Made by a program: the position numbers and the translations under genes. This document shows, piece after piece, positions 17,280 through 25,988 of a stretch of DNA of 64,000 nucleotides (the first letter of the stretch is position 1; each line of letters begins with the position of its first letter). Under the pieces are notes generated by a model. The model saw nothing but the letters and a program-made list of their open reading frames with translations. It did not search any database and had not been told where the DNA came from. The stretch is from JBKBKN01 sp046294625 (GTDB lineage Bacteria > Bacteroidota > Bacteroidia > M30B66): assembly GCA_046294625.1 (NCBI GenBank), contig JBKBKN010000011.1, positions 1-64,000 on the forward strand. Direction: 5' to 3'.

Positions 17280-19565
17280 ATGAAAACAACAATCATTATT
17301 GCTACGATGGTGCTGAGTATGCACGCATTCGGTCAGCTATCTGCCGATAGTAAAGGGGAATGTCCTTTTCATTTTGGCGCTGTAAGCAAGGAATCAGAAA
17401 GGGCAATCAAAGCAGATCAACCTGCAAAAGGCAAAAGGGGACCGAACAACCAAGACTGGTGGCCCAATCAGTTGGATTTGAGTGTGCTTCGTCAGCATTC
17501 AAATTTGTCTAATCCGATGGGAGAAAATTTTGACTACAAAAAGGCCTTCAACAGTTTAGATTATCAGGCATTAAAAAAAGATTTGGCAGCATTGATGACC
17601 AAATCAGAAGACTGGTGGCCGGCTGATTATGGGCACTACGGTGGATTGATGATTCGTATGGCTTGGCACAGTGCAGGGACCTATCGAACGGCCGATGGCC
17701 GCGGTGGTTCGCGCGATGGTCAACAGCGTTTTGCACCTATCAATAGCTGGCCGGATAATGCCAATCTTGACAAAGCGCGCCGATTACTTTGGCCGATTAA
17801 ACAAAAGTATGGCAGCAAAATATCCTGGGCTGACTTAATGATTCTGGCTGGAAATGTTGCTTTGGAGTCAATGGGATTCAAAACCTTGGGTTTCAGTGGT
17901 GGTCGAGTAGATGTGTGGGAGCCTGAGAGCAATGTATATTGGGGATCGGAGTCGAAATGGCTCGATGACCAGCGCTACACAGGCGACCGTCAGTTAGAGC
18001 GTCCTTTAGCTGCTGTTCAAATGGGACTGATTTATGTGAATCCGGAAGGGCCAAACGGAAACCCTGATCCTGTAGCGGCTGCAAAAGATATTCGTGAAAC
18101 CTTTGGCCGTATGGGAATGAACGATGAGGAAACTGTTGCTTTGATCGCCGGTGGGCACACCCTCGGCAAAACACATGGTGCCGGTCCGGCAAGTCATGTA
18201 GGTGCTGAACCTGAAGCTGCCAGTATCGAGGAGCAAGGCTTTGGATGGACAAGCAACTACAAGTCAGGTAAAGGCGAAGATGCCATCACTTCTGGTTTAG
18301 AAGTAATTTGGACCACAACACCTGATAAGTGGAGTCATGGATTTTTCAAAAGTTTGTTTGAAAATGAATGGGAGCTCAGTAAGAGCCCGGCAGGAGCTCA
18401 TCAGTGGGTAGCAAAGAATCCCAAGGTGATGGTACCAGATGCTTTTGACCAAAATAAAAAACATAAACCGACCATGCTCACAACAGACTTGTCCTTGAGA
18501 TTCGATCCTGTTTACGAAAGGATTTCCAGACGTTTTTACGAAAATCCCGAAATGTTTGAAACAGCATTTGCTCAGGCTTGGTATAAGTTAACACACCGCG
18601 ATATGGGGCCGCGCATCTTACATCTTGGACCCGAGGTGCCAAAAGAAGATTTCATTTGGCAAGATCCTATTCCTGCATTGGATCATAAGGTGATCGACGC
18701 CGATGATATTCGTAATCTGAAAGGTCAGATTTTACGTTCAGGCCTAAGCATTAGTGAATTGGTTAGCACAGCCTGGGCATCAGCTTCGACCTTCCGCAGC
18801 TCCGATTTTAAAGGTGGAGCTAATGGTGCGCGCATTCAGTTAGAGCCTCAGGTAAATTGGGAAGTAAATAATCCTGCACAATTAAAAAGAGTGCTCGCTA
18901 AATACAGAGAAATTCAGAAGAAGTTTAACGACAGCAACAAGGATAAAAAAGTTTCTATGGCTGATTTGATTGTATTAGGCGGAAGTGCAGCTATCGAACA
19001 AGCGGCCAAGAACGGCGGCTACACGGTTGAAGTACCCTTCAAGCCGGGTCGTATGGATGCCACACAGGAGCAAACCGACGTAGATGGTATGCAAGTGCTG
19101 GAGCCTCAAGCCGATGGATTCCGTAATTATTTAAAAACGCAATACACTTTCTCCACCGAAGAATTGTTGGTGGATAAAGCGCAGCTTTTAAGTCTAACTG
19201 CACCTGAAATGACGGTGTTAGTAGGTGGTATGCGTGTACTTGATACCAATTTTGACAAATCAAGACATGGAATCTTCACCTCACGTCCGGGCACACTGAG
19301 CAATGACTTTTTTGTCAATTTACTAGACATGCGTTATGAATGGAAAGCCAAGGATAATAGCAAGGAAATTTTTGAAGCCCGCGACCGCAAGACAGGTGAA
19401 GTAAAATGGAGCGCTACACGTGCTGACCTGATCTTTGGTTCACATTCTGAGCTTCGTGCACTTGCTGAAGTGTATGCCAGCAATGATTCAAAAGAAAAGT
19501 TTGTGAAAGATTTTGTGAATGCCTGGGTGAAAGTAATGAACCTCGATCGTTACGATTTGAATTAA
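17280..19565 (+). CDS. katG: Exported bifunctional catalase-peroxidase
   Basis: KatG breaks down hydrogen peroxide as catalase and as peroxidase using haem b. The 761 residues hold both duplicated peroxidase domains. Distal residues are Arg126, Trp129 and His130 (IRMAWHSAGTYR). The cross-linked trio Trp129, Tyr252 (LIYVNPEGPNG) and Met278 (FGRMGMND) is intact, and the proximal ligand is His293 (AGGHTLGKTHG). Unusually it begins with a signal peptide, MKTTIIIATMVLSMHAFGQ, before the usual CPFHFG start at 28. It should thus act in the periplasm, like the KatP/KatA2-type enzymes rather than cytosolic KatG. It lies 99 bases from the divergent OxyR-like gene, its likely regulator. Confidence 0.95.
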   Translation: MKTTIIIATMVLSMHAFGQLSADSKGECPFHFGAVSKESERAIKADQPAKGKRGPNNQDWWPNQLDLSVLRQHSNLSNPMGENFDYKKAFNSLDYQALKKDLAALMTKSEDWWPADYGHYGGLMIRMAWHSAGTYRTADGRGGSRDGQQRFAPINSWPDNANLDKARRLLWPIKQKYGSKISWADLMILAGNVALESMGFKTLGFSGGRVDVWEPESNVYWGSESKWLDDQRYTGDRQLERPLAAVQMGLIYVNPEGPNGNPDPVAAAKDIRETFGRMGMNDEETVALIAGGHTLGKTHGAGPASHVGAEPEAASIEEQGFGWTSNYKSGKGEDAITSGLEVIWTTTPDKWSHGFFKSLFENEWELSKSPAGAHQWVAKNPKVMVPDAFDQNKKHKPTMLTTDLSLRFDPVYERISRRFYENPEMFETAFAQAWYKLTHRDMGPRILHLGPEVPKEDFIWQDPIPALDHKVIDADDIRNLKGQILRSGLSISELVSTAWASASTFRSSDFKGGANGARIQLEPQVNWEVNNPAQLKRVLAKYREIQKKFNDSNKDKKVSMADLIVLGGSAAIEQAAKNGGYTVEVPFKPGRMDATQEQTDVDGMQVLEPQADGFRNYLKTQYTFSTEELLVDKAQLLSLTAPEMTVLVGGMRVLDTNFDKSRHGIFTSRPGTLSNDFFVNLLDMRYEWKAKDNSKEIFEARDRKTGEVKWSATRADLIFGSHSELRALAEVYASNDSKEKFVKDFVNAWVKVMNLDRYDLN

Positions 19566-19582
19566 ACTGCAATTAAACCCAA

Positions 19583-19606
19583 ATTACGCATTCAAAGATG
19601 CGTAAT
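19583..19606 (+). repeat. Perfect inverted repeat after katG
   Basis: ATTACGCAT, loop TCAAAG, ATGCGTAAT. The stem is perfect (9 pairs) and lies 18 bases after the katG stop but has no T-run. It may be an RNA 3'-end stabiliser or processing site rather than an intrinsic terminator. The remaining bases up to 19740 hold nothing recognisable. Confidence 0.6.
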
Positions 19607-19744
19607 CGATAAAGTGTTAGTAATCAATTCAAAAGGATTGGAATTGAAACAATCACTAGATCGGGGTTACCCCAACTAAATCAAATAGTTCGGCTCATTG
19701 TTCACCTCCTATTGATTAATTTGGATTAAACACTCAACTATAAA

Positions 19745-19780
19745 AAAATGCCTGAAGTTCGAAAGAGCTTCAGGCATTTT
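19745..19780. terminator. Bidirectional terminator between katG and the acyl-CoA ligase
   Basis: AAAATGCCTGAAG (19745-19757) and CTTCAGGCATTTT (19768-19780) form a perfect 13-pair stem with A and T flanks, between two convergent genes. Confidence 0.88.
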
Positions 19781-19823
19781 GATTTGTCTTCATGTTTCTA
19801 TGGCATGGATGGAGCTTTATTGA

Positions 19824-21590
19824 TTATGCTTCATCATAAATTTTCTTCACCACCGAATCATATTTTTCCATGATGATTTTGCGTCGAAGCTTCAAGGTTG
19901 GCGTCAGTTCTCCGGTGTCAATTCCCCATTCATTAGACATGATTTCAAATTTCTTCACCTGTTCAAATGAGCCAAAGCCTTGATTGTAAAAATCGACTTC
20001 ACTTTGATATTTTGCGATTACTTTGGGATTCTTCACAAGATCTTCACGGTTTGAGAATTTGATCCCTTCATCCTTTGCCCATTCTTCGAGATAAGGGAAG
20101 TTAGGCACAAGAAATGCAGCCGGATGTTTTTTCCCTTCACCTATCACCATCACCTGTTCGATGAACATCGATTCTTTGAATTTATTTTCTAAAACTTGAG
20201 GCGCTACATATTTGCCTCCTGAAGTTTTGAATATTTCTTTTTTACGGTCGGTAATTTTTAGATACTTTCCATCTTCCAGCTTTCCTATATCTCCTGTGTG
20301 AAACCAACCATCTTTCAAAACTTCGGCTGTTAACTCGGGCTTTTTGTAATAGCCCATCATTACGTTTGGACCTTTGCAGAGAATCTCTCCATCTTCAGCG
20401 ATTTTCACTTCTACCCCATCGATAGGAAGGCCCACGGTTCCAAATTTTCGCCCACCAGGGTCTAGCGTATTCACGCAAATTACCGGAGAAGTTTCGGTGA
20501 GTCCATAGCCTTCGAGCACATTAATTTGCGCTGCGGTAAAAACACGTGCCAAGCGAGGTTGCAATGCAGCTGCTCCCGATACAATCACACCCACTTCTCC
20601 ACCAAGAGCTTCACGCCATTTGCTGAAAATCAATTTATTGGCAATTTTAAGCTGAAACTCATACCATGCTCCATTTTTTCCATCAAGTTCATAGCGCAGG
20701 CCAAGATCGAGTGCCCAGAAAAAGAGTTTTCGTTTGATTCCGGTGAGCTCGTTGCCCTTGCCCACTATCTTGTCATACACCTTTTCAAGTAGTCGCGGTA
20801 CAGTGGAAAAAGCAAAGGGTTTTACTTCCTTCAAGTTGTCGCCAATCGTGTCCATGCTTTCTGCATAATAGATGGATGCACCAACATATTGATACATATA
20901 AATGAGCATGCGCTCAAAAATATGGCTCAAGGGGAGAAAACTCAGAATGCGGTGGTTACTTTTTACCGGGCAAACCTTTTCGGCAGCAGTAACATTCGAC
21001 ATGATGTTGTTGTGCGAAAGCATCACGCCTTTTGGCACTCCTGTGGTTCCTGAGGTATAGATCAAGGTGAGCAAATCTTCCGGTTTCACGGCATCAAGCA
21101 TCGCCTTGCATTGCTCAGGATTGGGATTTTGTTTTCCAATTTTTTGAAAATCAGTCCAATGTTTGGCGCCATTCACCTGATTAAACGTGTAGATTTCCAT
21201 CAATGATAGCACTTCCGGTTTGATATTGCTAATTTTCTGATGCAGGTCCGCGTCGGCAACGAAAGCAATACGCACTTCAGCATCATTCATGATATATTTA
21301 TAGTCGGCTTCGCTGATGGTGGGATAAATAGGAACCGAAACCGCACCAATCTGTGCCACACCCATGTCAATAAAATTCCATTCCGGACGATTCGGCGATA
21401 CGATGGCTACTTTATCACCCGCTTTGATTCCCTGATGAATTAAAGCATAGGAGATGTCATTAACGATGCTGATGTATTCGTCAATATGATACTTGCGCCA
21501 TTGGCCATTGATTTTGCAGGCAAGGGCATCTTCTTTGTTGTAAAGCTCTTTATATCTTTTGAGTAAGTCTGGTACACGAAAACCTTTCAT
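19824..21590 (-). CDS. Long-chain fatty acid-CoA ligase (AMP-forming)
   Basis: The 588-residue enzyme activates fatty acids to acyl-CoA through an acyl-adenylate. The P-loop-like A3 motif is LIYTSGTTGVPKGVMLSH (near 176-193). Downstream are LPLSHIFERM, GYGLTETSP, GWFHTGDIG and KITDRKKEIFKTSGGKYVAPQ (A8 hinge). The order and the extended C-terminal half (EEWAKDEGIKF) match the FadD15/FACL group common in Bacteroidota. It acts at the inner membrane or cytosol. It is a single-gene unit with no regulatory motif that I can name, ending 44 bases from a strong terminator. Confidence 0.94.
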   Translation of the reverse strand: MKGFRVPDLLKRYKELYNKEDALACKINGQWRKYHIDEYISIVNDISYALIHQGIKAGDKVAIVSPNRPEWNFIDMGVAQIGAVSVPIYPTISEADYKYIMNDAEVRIAFVADADLHQKISNIKPEVLSLMEIYTFNQVNGAKHWTDFQKIGKQNPNPEQCKAMLDAVKPEDLLTLIYTSGTTGVPKGVMLSHNNIMSNVTAAEKVCPVKSNHRILSFLPLSHIFERMLIYMYQYVGASIYYAESMDTIGDNLKEVKPFAFSTVPRLLEKVYDKIVGKGNELTGIKRKLFFWALDLGLRYELDGKNGAWYEFQLKIANKLIFSKWREALGGEVGVIVSGAAALQPRLARVFTAAQINVLEGYGLTETSPVICVNTLDPGGRKFGTVGLPIDGVEVKIAEDGEILCKGPNVMMGYYKKPELTAEVLKDGWFHTGDIGKLEDGKYLKITDRKKEIFKTSGGKYVAPQVLENKFKESMFIEQVMVIGEGKKHPAAFLVPNFPYLEEWAKDEGIKFSNREDLVKNPKVIAKYQSEVDFYNQGFGSFEQVKKFEIMSNEWGIDTGELTPTLKLRRKIIMEKYDSVVKKIYDEA

Positions 21591-21734
21591 AATGTGTGCG
21601 ATTTAATTTAATGTGACAAGATGCAAATTCGTTTCAACACAAGCAAATTTCAGCTGCGCATTATAGATTATTTTAACATGCCTGAATATCACGCTTTTGG
21701 ATAATTAATTTTCACGCTAAACTATACGAGCAGA

Positions 21735-22448
21735 ATGAATCTGTATTATTGTATGATCAAATCTAAACCTGTGAACCGTATTTTCTTATTCTGCATGTTA
21801 ACTTTAGCATGTGCGCCTATTCAGGCTCAAAAAGGGCTACATATTGGCGGTAAATTTTTGCCACAAACCACCTGGATGTTTAACAATGACGACTCCGACA
21901 ATGGAGCCTGGAAATATGTTCCCACCCTTCGATCGGCTTTTGGCGCTTCTGTTTCCTATCATTTCAAGGATGGTATAGGTGTGGGAACTGATTTGCTAAT
22001 TTCGCGTCAGGGTCAGCGTTTCAGCGTAGATACGGGGACAAAAGTATTTGCACGCTTGGATTATATGAAAATTCCCCTGCTCCTGCATTTGTATTCATCT
22101 ACCAAAAGTACGACGCATTTTTACTTCAATGTAGGCCCGCAGATTGCAATGCTGAGAAGTGCCGAATGGGATGTTCAGTATTTTGCTAACTCTACCCTTC
22201 CGATGACAGACAACTATCTTAGGATGAACATTGGCGCCACGCTTGCTTTAGGTGCCGGATTTAAGATTGCGCATTTTCTGAATGCCCATTTAGGCATTCG
22301 ATTGGATGGCTCATGGCAGGATGTGGAAGACAAGTCACGTCCTTTCTGGCCAGCAAACAGAGCCAAAACCTGGCATACCACCGGCGCTATTGACGTGGGT
22401 GCTTCCTTCATCATTCATGGCAAGCGCGATAAGGTAGAAAGGCAGTAA
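21735..22448 (+). CDS. Outer-membrane beta-barrel (PorT-like/OMP_b-brl_2) protein
   Basis: The protein has a signal peptide ending ACAPIQAQ and then alternating strands typical of eight-stranded Bacteroidota barrels: GLHIGGKFLPQTTW, FGASVSYHFKDGIGVGTDLLISRQGQRF, LDYMKIPLLLHLY, FYFNVGPQIAML, NIGATLALGAGFKI, LGIRLDGSW. The LDYMKIPLLL and FYFNVGPQ motifs are characteristic of the PF13568-type family that includes PorT. Function is unknown. Either the first ATG or the one at 21753 could be the start; both keep the signal. The Ala-Gln before a Lys marks the likely cleavage. Confidence 0.8.
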   Translation: MNLYYCMIKSKPVNRIFLFCMLTLACAPIQAQKGLHIGGKFLPQTTWMFNNDDSDNGAWKYVPTLRSAFGASVSYHFKDGIGVGTDLLISRQGQRFSVDTGTKVFARLDYMKIPLLLHLYSSTKSTTHFYFNVGPQIAMLRSAEWDVQYFANSTLPMTDNYLRMNIGATLALGAGFKIAHFLNAHLGIRLDGSWQDVEDKSRPFWPANRAKTWHTTGAIDVGASFIIHGKRDKVERQ

Positions 22449-22523
22449 GCTGATTTCTATGATTGTAACAATAGTCACGCTCTGCCTTGCGGATAATGCC
22501 GAATTTTGCCTAAAATTTAAGAA

Positions 22524-23321
22524 GTGGAAATTATCGGCTATATTGGTTCTATCATCATTGGTTTGTCGCTTGGATTGATTGGTGGAGGAGGGTCTATTCT
22601 CACGGTACCTGTTTTGGTTTATTTGTTTGGTGTAAATCCTGTGAGTGCAACTGCCTATTCTTTGTTTATTGTTGGAGCTACATCACTGATCGGGGCATGG
22701 CGCAAATACCGCCAAGGGATGATCAACATGAAAACAGCTATCATTTTCGGTATTCCGTCTATCGCTGCGGTATATGCCACAAGGGCCTTCATCGTTCCTG
22801 CCATTCCCGATGTGGTGGCGCATTTGGGTGGTTTTGAACTTAGCAAGAGCATTTTACTGATGTTGCTTTTTGCTGTGCTGATGGTGGCGGCTTCCTTTTC
22901 GATGATTCGCTCAGGAAAGAAGAAAAGTGATACAGGAGAACCTGCTCAACAGCAGTTTAATTATCCCTTGATATTCGCAGAAGGAACTGTGGTCGGGATT
23001 CTCACAGGTTTGGTGGGCGCCGGAGGCGGCTTTTTGATCATTCCTGCTTTGGTGGTGCTCAGCAAATTGCCAATGAAACAAGCTGTGGGCACATCATTGC
23101 TCATTATAGCAGCCAAGTCTTTAATTGGCTTTACCGGCGATTTAGGAAAGACTGAAATGGACTGGACTTTGCTTGGATTGGTAACACTTTTTGCGATTGC
23201 AGGTATTTTCATCGGAAATTATCTCAACAAATTTGTGGATAGTGAAAAATTGAAAAAAGGGTTTGGTTGGTTTGTGTTGGTGATGGGGATTTATATTATC
23301 ATTAAAGAATTGTATTTTTGA
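22524..23321 (+). CDS. TauE/SafE-family membrane permease
   Basis: The 265-residue protein has about eight membrane segments in two homologous halves, each with the family's glycine-rich signature (GLSLGLIGGGGSILTVPVL near 13-31, and VGILTGLVGAGGGFLIIPALV near 156-176). Members export sulfite, sulfoacetate or related anions; the substrate here is not certain. The start is GTG at 22524, since the first membrane strand begins at once. Its stop lies 2 bases before the ATG of the methyltransferase gene, so the two are likely co-translated. A link with sulfur or metalloid detoxification is an inference from that pairing. Confidence 0.88.
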   Translation: MEIIGYIGSIIIGLSLGLIGGGGSILTVPVLVYLFGVNPVSATAYSLFIVGATSLIGAWRKYRQGMINMKTAIIFGIPSIAAVYATRAFIVPAIPDVVAHLGGFELSKSILLMLLFAVLMVAASFSMIRSGKKKSDTGEPAQQQFNYPLIFAEGTVVGILTGLVGAGGGFLIIPALVVLSKLPMKQAVGTSLLIIAAKSLIGFTGDLGKTEMDWTLLGLVTLFAIAGIFIGNYLNKFVDSEKLKKGFGWFVLVMGIYIIIKELYF

Positions 23322-23323
23322 TT

Positions 23324-24169
23324 ATGGAAACGAAAGCAACTGATTTGCAATGTTGTGTGACGGTGTGTGATCGCCCTTTAAATGCTGATTATTGGAATGC
23401 GCAATATCAGGCAGGACAAACAGGCTGGGACCTGGGTATGGTTTCTCCGCCCATCAAGGCATTTATTGATACGCTTACGGATAAAAATCTTCGGATACTT
23501 ATTCCTGGTTGTGGTAATGCCTACGAAGCGGAATATTTGCTCAACCTCGGTTTTCAAAACATCACCTTAATTGATATTGCGCCTACGGCGGTAGAAAGCT
23601 TGCAACAAAAGTTTGCCTATCGTTCGGAAATCAAGGTGGTTTTAGGTGATTTCTTTGCGCATCAGAGTGAATATGATCTCATTATTGAGCAAACCTTTTT
23701 TTGTGCCTTGCCTCCCCAGTGGAGAGAAAAATATGTGTTGAAAATGTTTCATTTACTTGCCAATGGCGGACAATTGGCGGGTTTACTTTTTAACCGTAGT
23801 TTTGAATCAGGGCCGCCCTTTGGAGGCTCTGCCAATGAATACAAAGCGCTGTTTAAGGATGCTTTCGCTTTCAGGCAATTTGATGCCGCTTTGAATTCTG
23901 CTGCGCCACGTGCGGGTTCGGAACTTTTTATTCAGCTTGAAAAATTATCACGCCAGGTTTCGCTTTATCATTTCACAGGCATCACTTGCAGCGGTTGCCG
24001 CAGCACCATCATCGCCCAGATGAAAGATGTGCCGGGTGTGCTCAATGCCAGTATCAGTAGCGACTTTAGTAATTTGTTGATTGTTTCTGAAGTGCCTATT
24101 TCAATAGCCACACTCCAAAAAGCAATTGCTTACGATGCCAAATATGGTATCGAGGAAATTACAGCATAA
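23324..24169 (+). CDS. Thiopurine-methyltransferase-like enzyme fused to a heavy-metal-associated domain
   Basis: Residues about 20-210 form a class I SAM methyltransferase of the TPMT type: YWNAQYQAGQTGWDLG (24-39), the SAM motif LIPGCGNAYEAEYL (59-72), and EQTFFCALPPQWRE (122-134). Relatives methylate thiols or selenium and tellurium oxyanions. From 213 to the end is an HMA-type ferredoxin fold with metal-binding TCSGC (Cys222, Cys225). The extreme N-terminus adds Cys10, Cys11 and Cys15. I take the ATG at 23324 in preference to a TTG two codons earlier. It follows the permease with a 2-base gap and precedes an AraC regulator that also appears to contain an HMA-like fold. A role in metalloid or chalcogen detoxification is inferred. 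Confidence 0.82.
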   Translation: METKATDLQCCVTVCDRPLNADYWNAQYQAGQTGWDLGMVSPPIKAFIDTLTDKNLRILIPGCGNAYEAEYLLNLGFQNITLIDIAPTAVESLQQKFAYRSEIKVVLGDFFAHQSEYDLIIEQTFFCALPPQWREKYVLKMFHLLANGGQLAGLLFNRSFESGPPFGGSANEYKALFKDAFAFRQFDAALNSAAPRAGSELFIQLEKLSRQVSLYHFTGITCSGCRSTIIAQMKDVPGVLNASISSDFSNLLIVSEVPISIATLQKAIAYDAKYGIEEITA

Positions 24170-24243
24170 GCTAAACCTTTGGTGCGGGTAAAAGTCTAAA
24201 GAACGAATAGCTACCTTTGTGTTCGGCTATTTCGGTTTAGATT

Positions 24244-24861
24244 TTGGAAAAAGAGAAAACCATCCTGCATCTTGTTTACATGTATTCGCGCAGCTGTATT
24301 AAGCTCGTTGAAAACATATTGGAACAGGAGTTTCCAACACAATCCTTTATTGTGCGCTTGGGTAAGGTTGAAATACATCCTAAGCTTAGTGCATCGGAAA
24401 AAGACGCATTGCTTAATCAATTAGCTGTCGCGGGCTTTCCGGAGGCGAAGAATCATGACCAACAAATAACCGAAAAAATTAAGATTGCAGCCGTAGAGCT
24501 CATCTTTCAGGCGATGAATATCAATTCGCTCATTCGCAATTCCGACTACATCAGCGACAAATTGCAAATGCCTTACGATAAGCTGAGCCGCATTTTTTCC
24601 AAAACCACGGGCACTACTCTGGAAAAATACCTTATTGTACTCAAAATCGAGAAGGTGAAAGAATTGCTGGAGCGCGATGAATTTACCCTGAGCGAAATTG
24701 CCTATATGCTTGGCTACAGTAGCGTGCAGTATTTGAGCAATCAATTTAGAAAAGTGAGTGGATTTACCGTAAGCGAATACAAGCAAAATTTGGAACGTGA
24801 GCGCATACCCTTAGAAGACCTGCTGCATTGTGAACAATACCGCAGTTTTTTCCAAGCCTAA
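24244..24861 (+). CDS. AraC-family regulator with degenerate HMA-like N-terminal domain
   Basis: The C-terminal 110 residues contain two helix-turn-helix units: YISDKLQMPYDKLSRIFSKTTGTTLEKYL, then FTLSEIAYMLGYSSVQYLSNQFRKVSGFTVSEYK. The first 65 residues (ILHLVYMYSRSCIKLVENILEQEF..VRLGKVEIHPKLS) follow the beta-alpha-beta pattern of Bacteroidota AraC proteins whose start is a metal-binding HMA fold. The usual CxxC is reduced to one cysteine, Cys18. A TTG start at 24244 keeps the first strand intact; the first ATG (24280) would cut it. It lies 74 bases after the methyltransferase-HMA gene. It may sense a thiol ligand rather than bind metal, or may have lost sensing. Confidence 0.78.
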   Translation: MEKEKTILHLVYMYSRSCIKLVENILEQEFPTQSFIVRLGKVEIHPKLSASEKDALLNQLAVAGFPEAKNHDQQITEKIKIAAVELIFQAMNINSLIRNSDYISDKLQMPYDKLSRIFSKTTGTTLEKYLIVLKIEKVKELLERDEFTLSEIAYMLGYSSVQYLSNQFRKVSGFTVSEYKQNLERERIPLEDLLHCEQYRSFFQA

Positions 24862-24944
24862 TCACAAAAGCTAAGAGGACTTAGAAATATCCCACCGATA
24901 ATGCGTTTTTTGTGAAGTAAAAATAAGCTTCAGCAAAAAGAAGT

Positions 24945-25859
24945 TTATTGTTTTACAAAAATCTTACTGCCTAAATGTTTGCCATTTTGCTGGAGGTGGA
25001 GAAGGTAGGTGCCCGCAGCGATAGGGTTGAGTTGAATGAAAACTTCATTTTGACCTGAATTCACAATTTGTTGTAAAACTGTTCTGCCTTGAAGATCGGT
25101 GATAGATGCCGTTACGTTTAAAAATGAATTGTTGGGCAGACGTATGTTTAGCATTCTATCATTGGGGTTAGGATATAAGCTCCAGTTTGTTTCAGTTTCT
25201 TCTGCGATACCAGTTGATATACAATCGGGTGTACCATACAGCACCTGACCATTTTCCGAATAACAAACCAAATAGCCATAGAAACCAGCTAAGACTCGAA
25301 TTACCGGGTGTCCAAAAAACTGATCGGTATTACCAATGTGCTCAATGGTGCGGTTTGAAAATTCATAGAAACTCTGTTCTGCTAAAGGTGATGTATGTTG
25401 TACCCTTAATTGCAAACCATTGGTTTCGTAATTTGAAGTCGAATCTACAATCACAGCAAATGAAAGAACACTAAATCCCGGTTGAGGGAAAAAAGGCGGT
25501 GTTTCACCAAGTCTGGCTACTGGGAGCGTATCACCTGTATTCAAATTAAAGTCATAAAGTTTTCTAAAGCTGTTGTTCTGTGCTTCATACAAAAATACCT
25601 GCCTGTTTTCGCTGTATAAATAAAATGTTGTATCCCTGTTTATAGTGCTGGTTTGCGTGTAGGTTTTATTGATTTTGCGGCACACTTTATCGTTGATTAG
25701 TGTGTCTTTTTCTACGTTCAAATAATAGTAACCACAATAGGTGGGTGTTTGAAAGCAATATTCAACGGTGTAAATCCATTGCGCCCCAATCGGTGCAAAA
25801 TCCTGAGATTTGACGGTAGAGCTAAGGGCCAGGAAAACAACAAGTATTAGTTATTTCAT
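24945..25859 (-). pseudogene. T9SS cargo protein interrupted by a stop at codon 3
   Basis: The frame is open from 25850 down to 24945, and reading back to the ATG at 25859 gives M-K-stop-LILVVFLALSSTVKSQDFAPIGAQW. The paralogue 1 kb upstream reads MKKLILVVFLAFSFTVKSQDFAPIGAKW, so one A-to-T change turned codon 3 (AAA) into TAA. The body is intact: YPNPNDRMLNIRLPNN and a C-terminal type A sorting domain ending GTYLLHLQQNGKHLGSKIFVKQ. A later start (codon 44) would drop the signal peptide, so the product would not be secreted. Either it is a recent pseudogene, a sequencing error, or a rare readthrough gene. Confidence 0.85.
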
Positions 25860-25889
25860 CTGTATATAATTTGGTTTTTTATTTGTCAG

Positions 25890-25948
25890 ATGGAATGTCC
25901 GAATATTCATTTTCGGTTGGTTTGAGCATGCTCTATTGGACATTCCAT
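25890..25948. repeat. Inverted repeat between T9SS cargo paralogues
   Basis: ATGGAATGTCC (25890-25900) and GGACATTCCAT (25938-25948) are perfect 11-base inverted repeats around a 37-base loop. It lies between the stop of the 25989 gene and the damaged paralogue. On the minus strand no T-run follows, so a terminator is only possible. Shorter similarity between the paralogue 3' ends (GGCGATGAATTTA, TGTTTTACAAAAA) supports a local duplication. Confidence 0.5.
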
Positions 25949-25988
25949 GATTGCTTTGTTTATTATATGCCTTGAAAAGGCGATGAAT

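Noticed and set aside
17893..18252. KatG shadows and a possible loss of the Met-Tyr-Trp adduct
   Set aside because: The minus-strand frames are antisense to katG. I first suspected the adduct methionine was replaced near EEQGFGW, but counting from Tyr252 puts Met278 (FGRM) in the right place, so the adduct is intact.
19631..19740. Possible small gene or RNA between katG and the terminator
   Set aside because: No frame with start, ribosome site and protein-like content is seen; apart from the inverted repeat nothing is distinctive.
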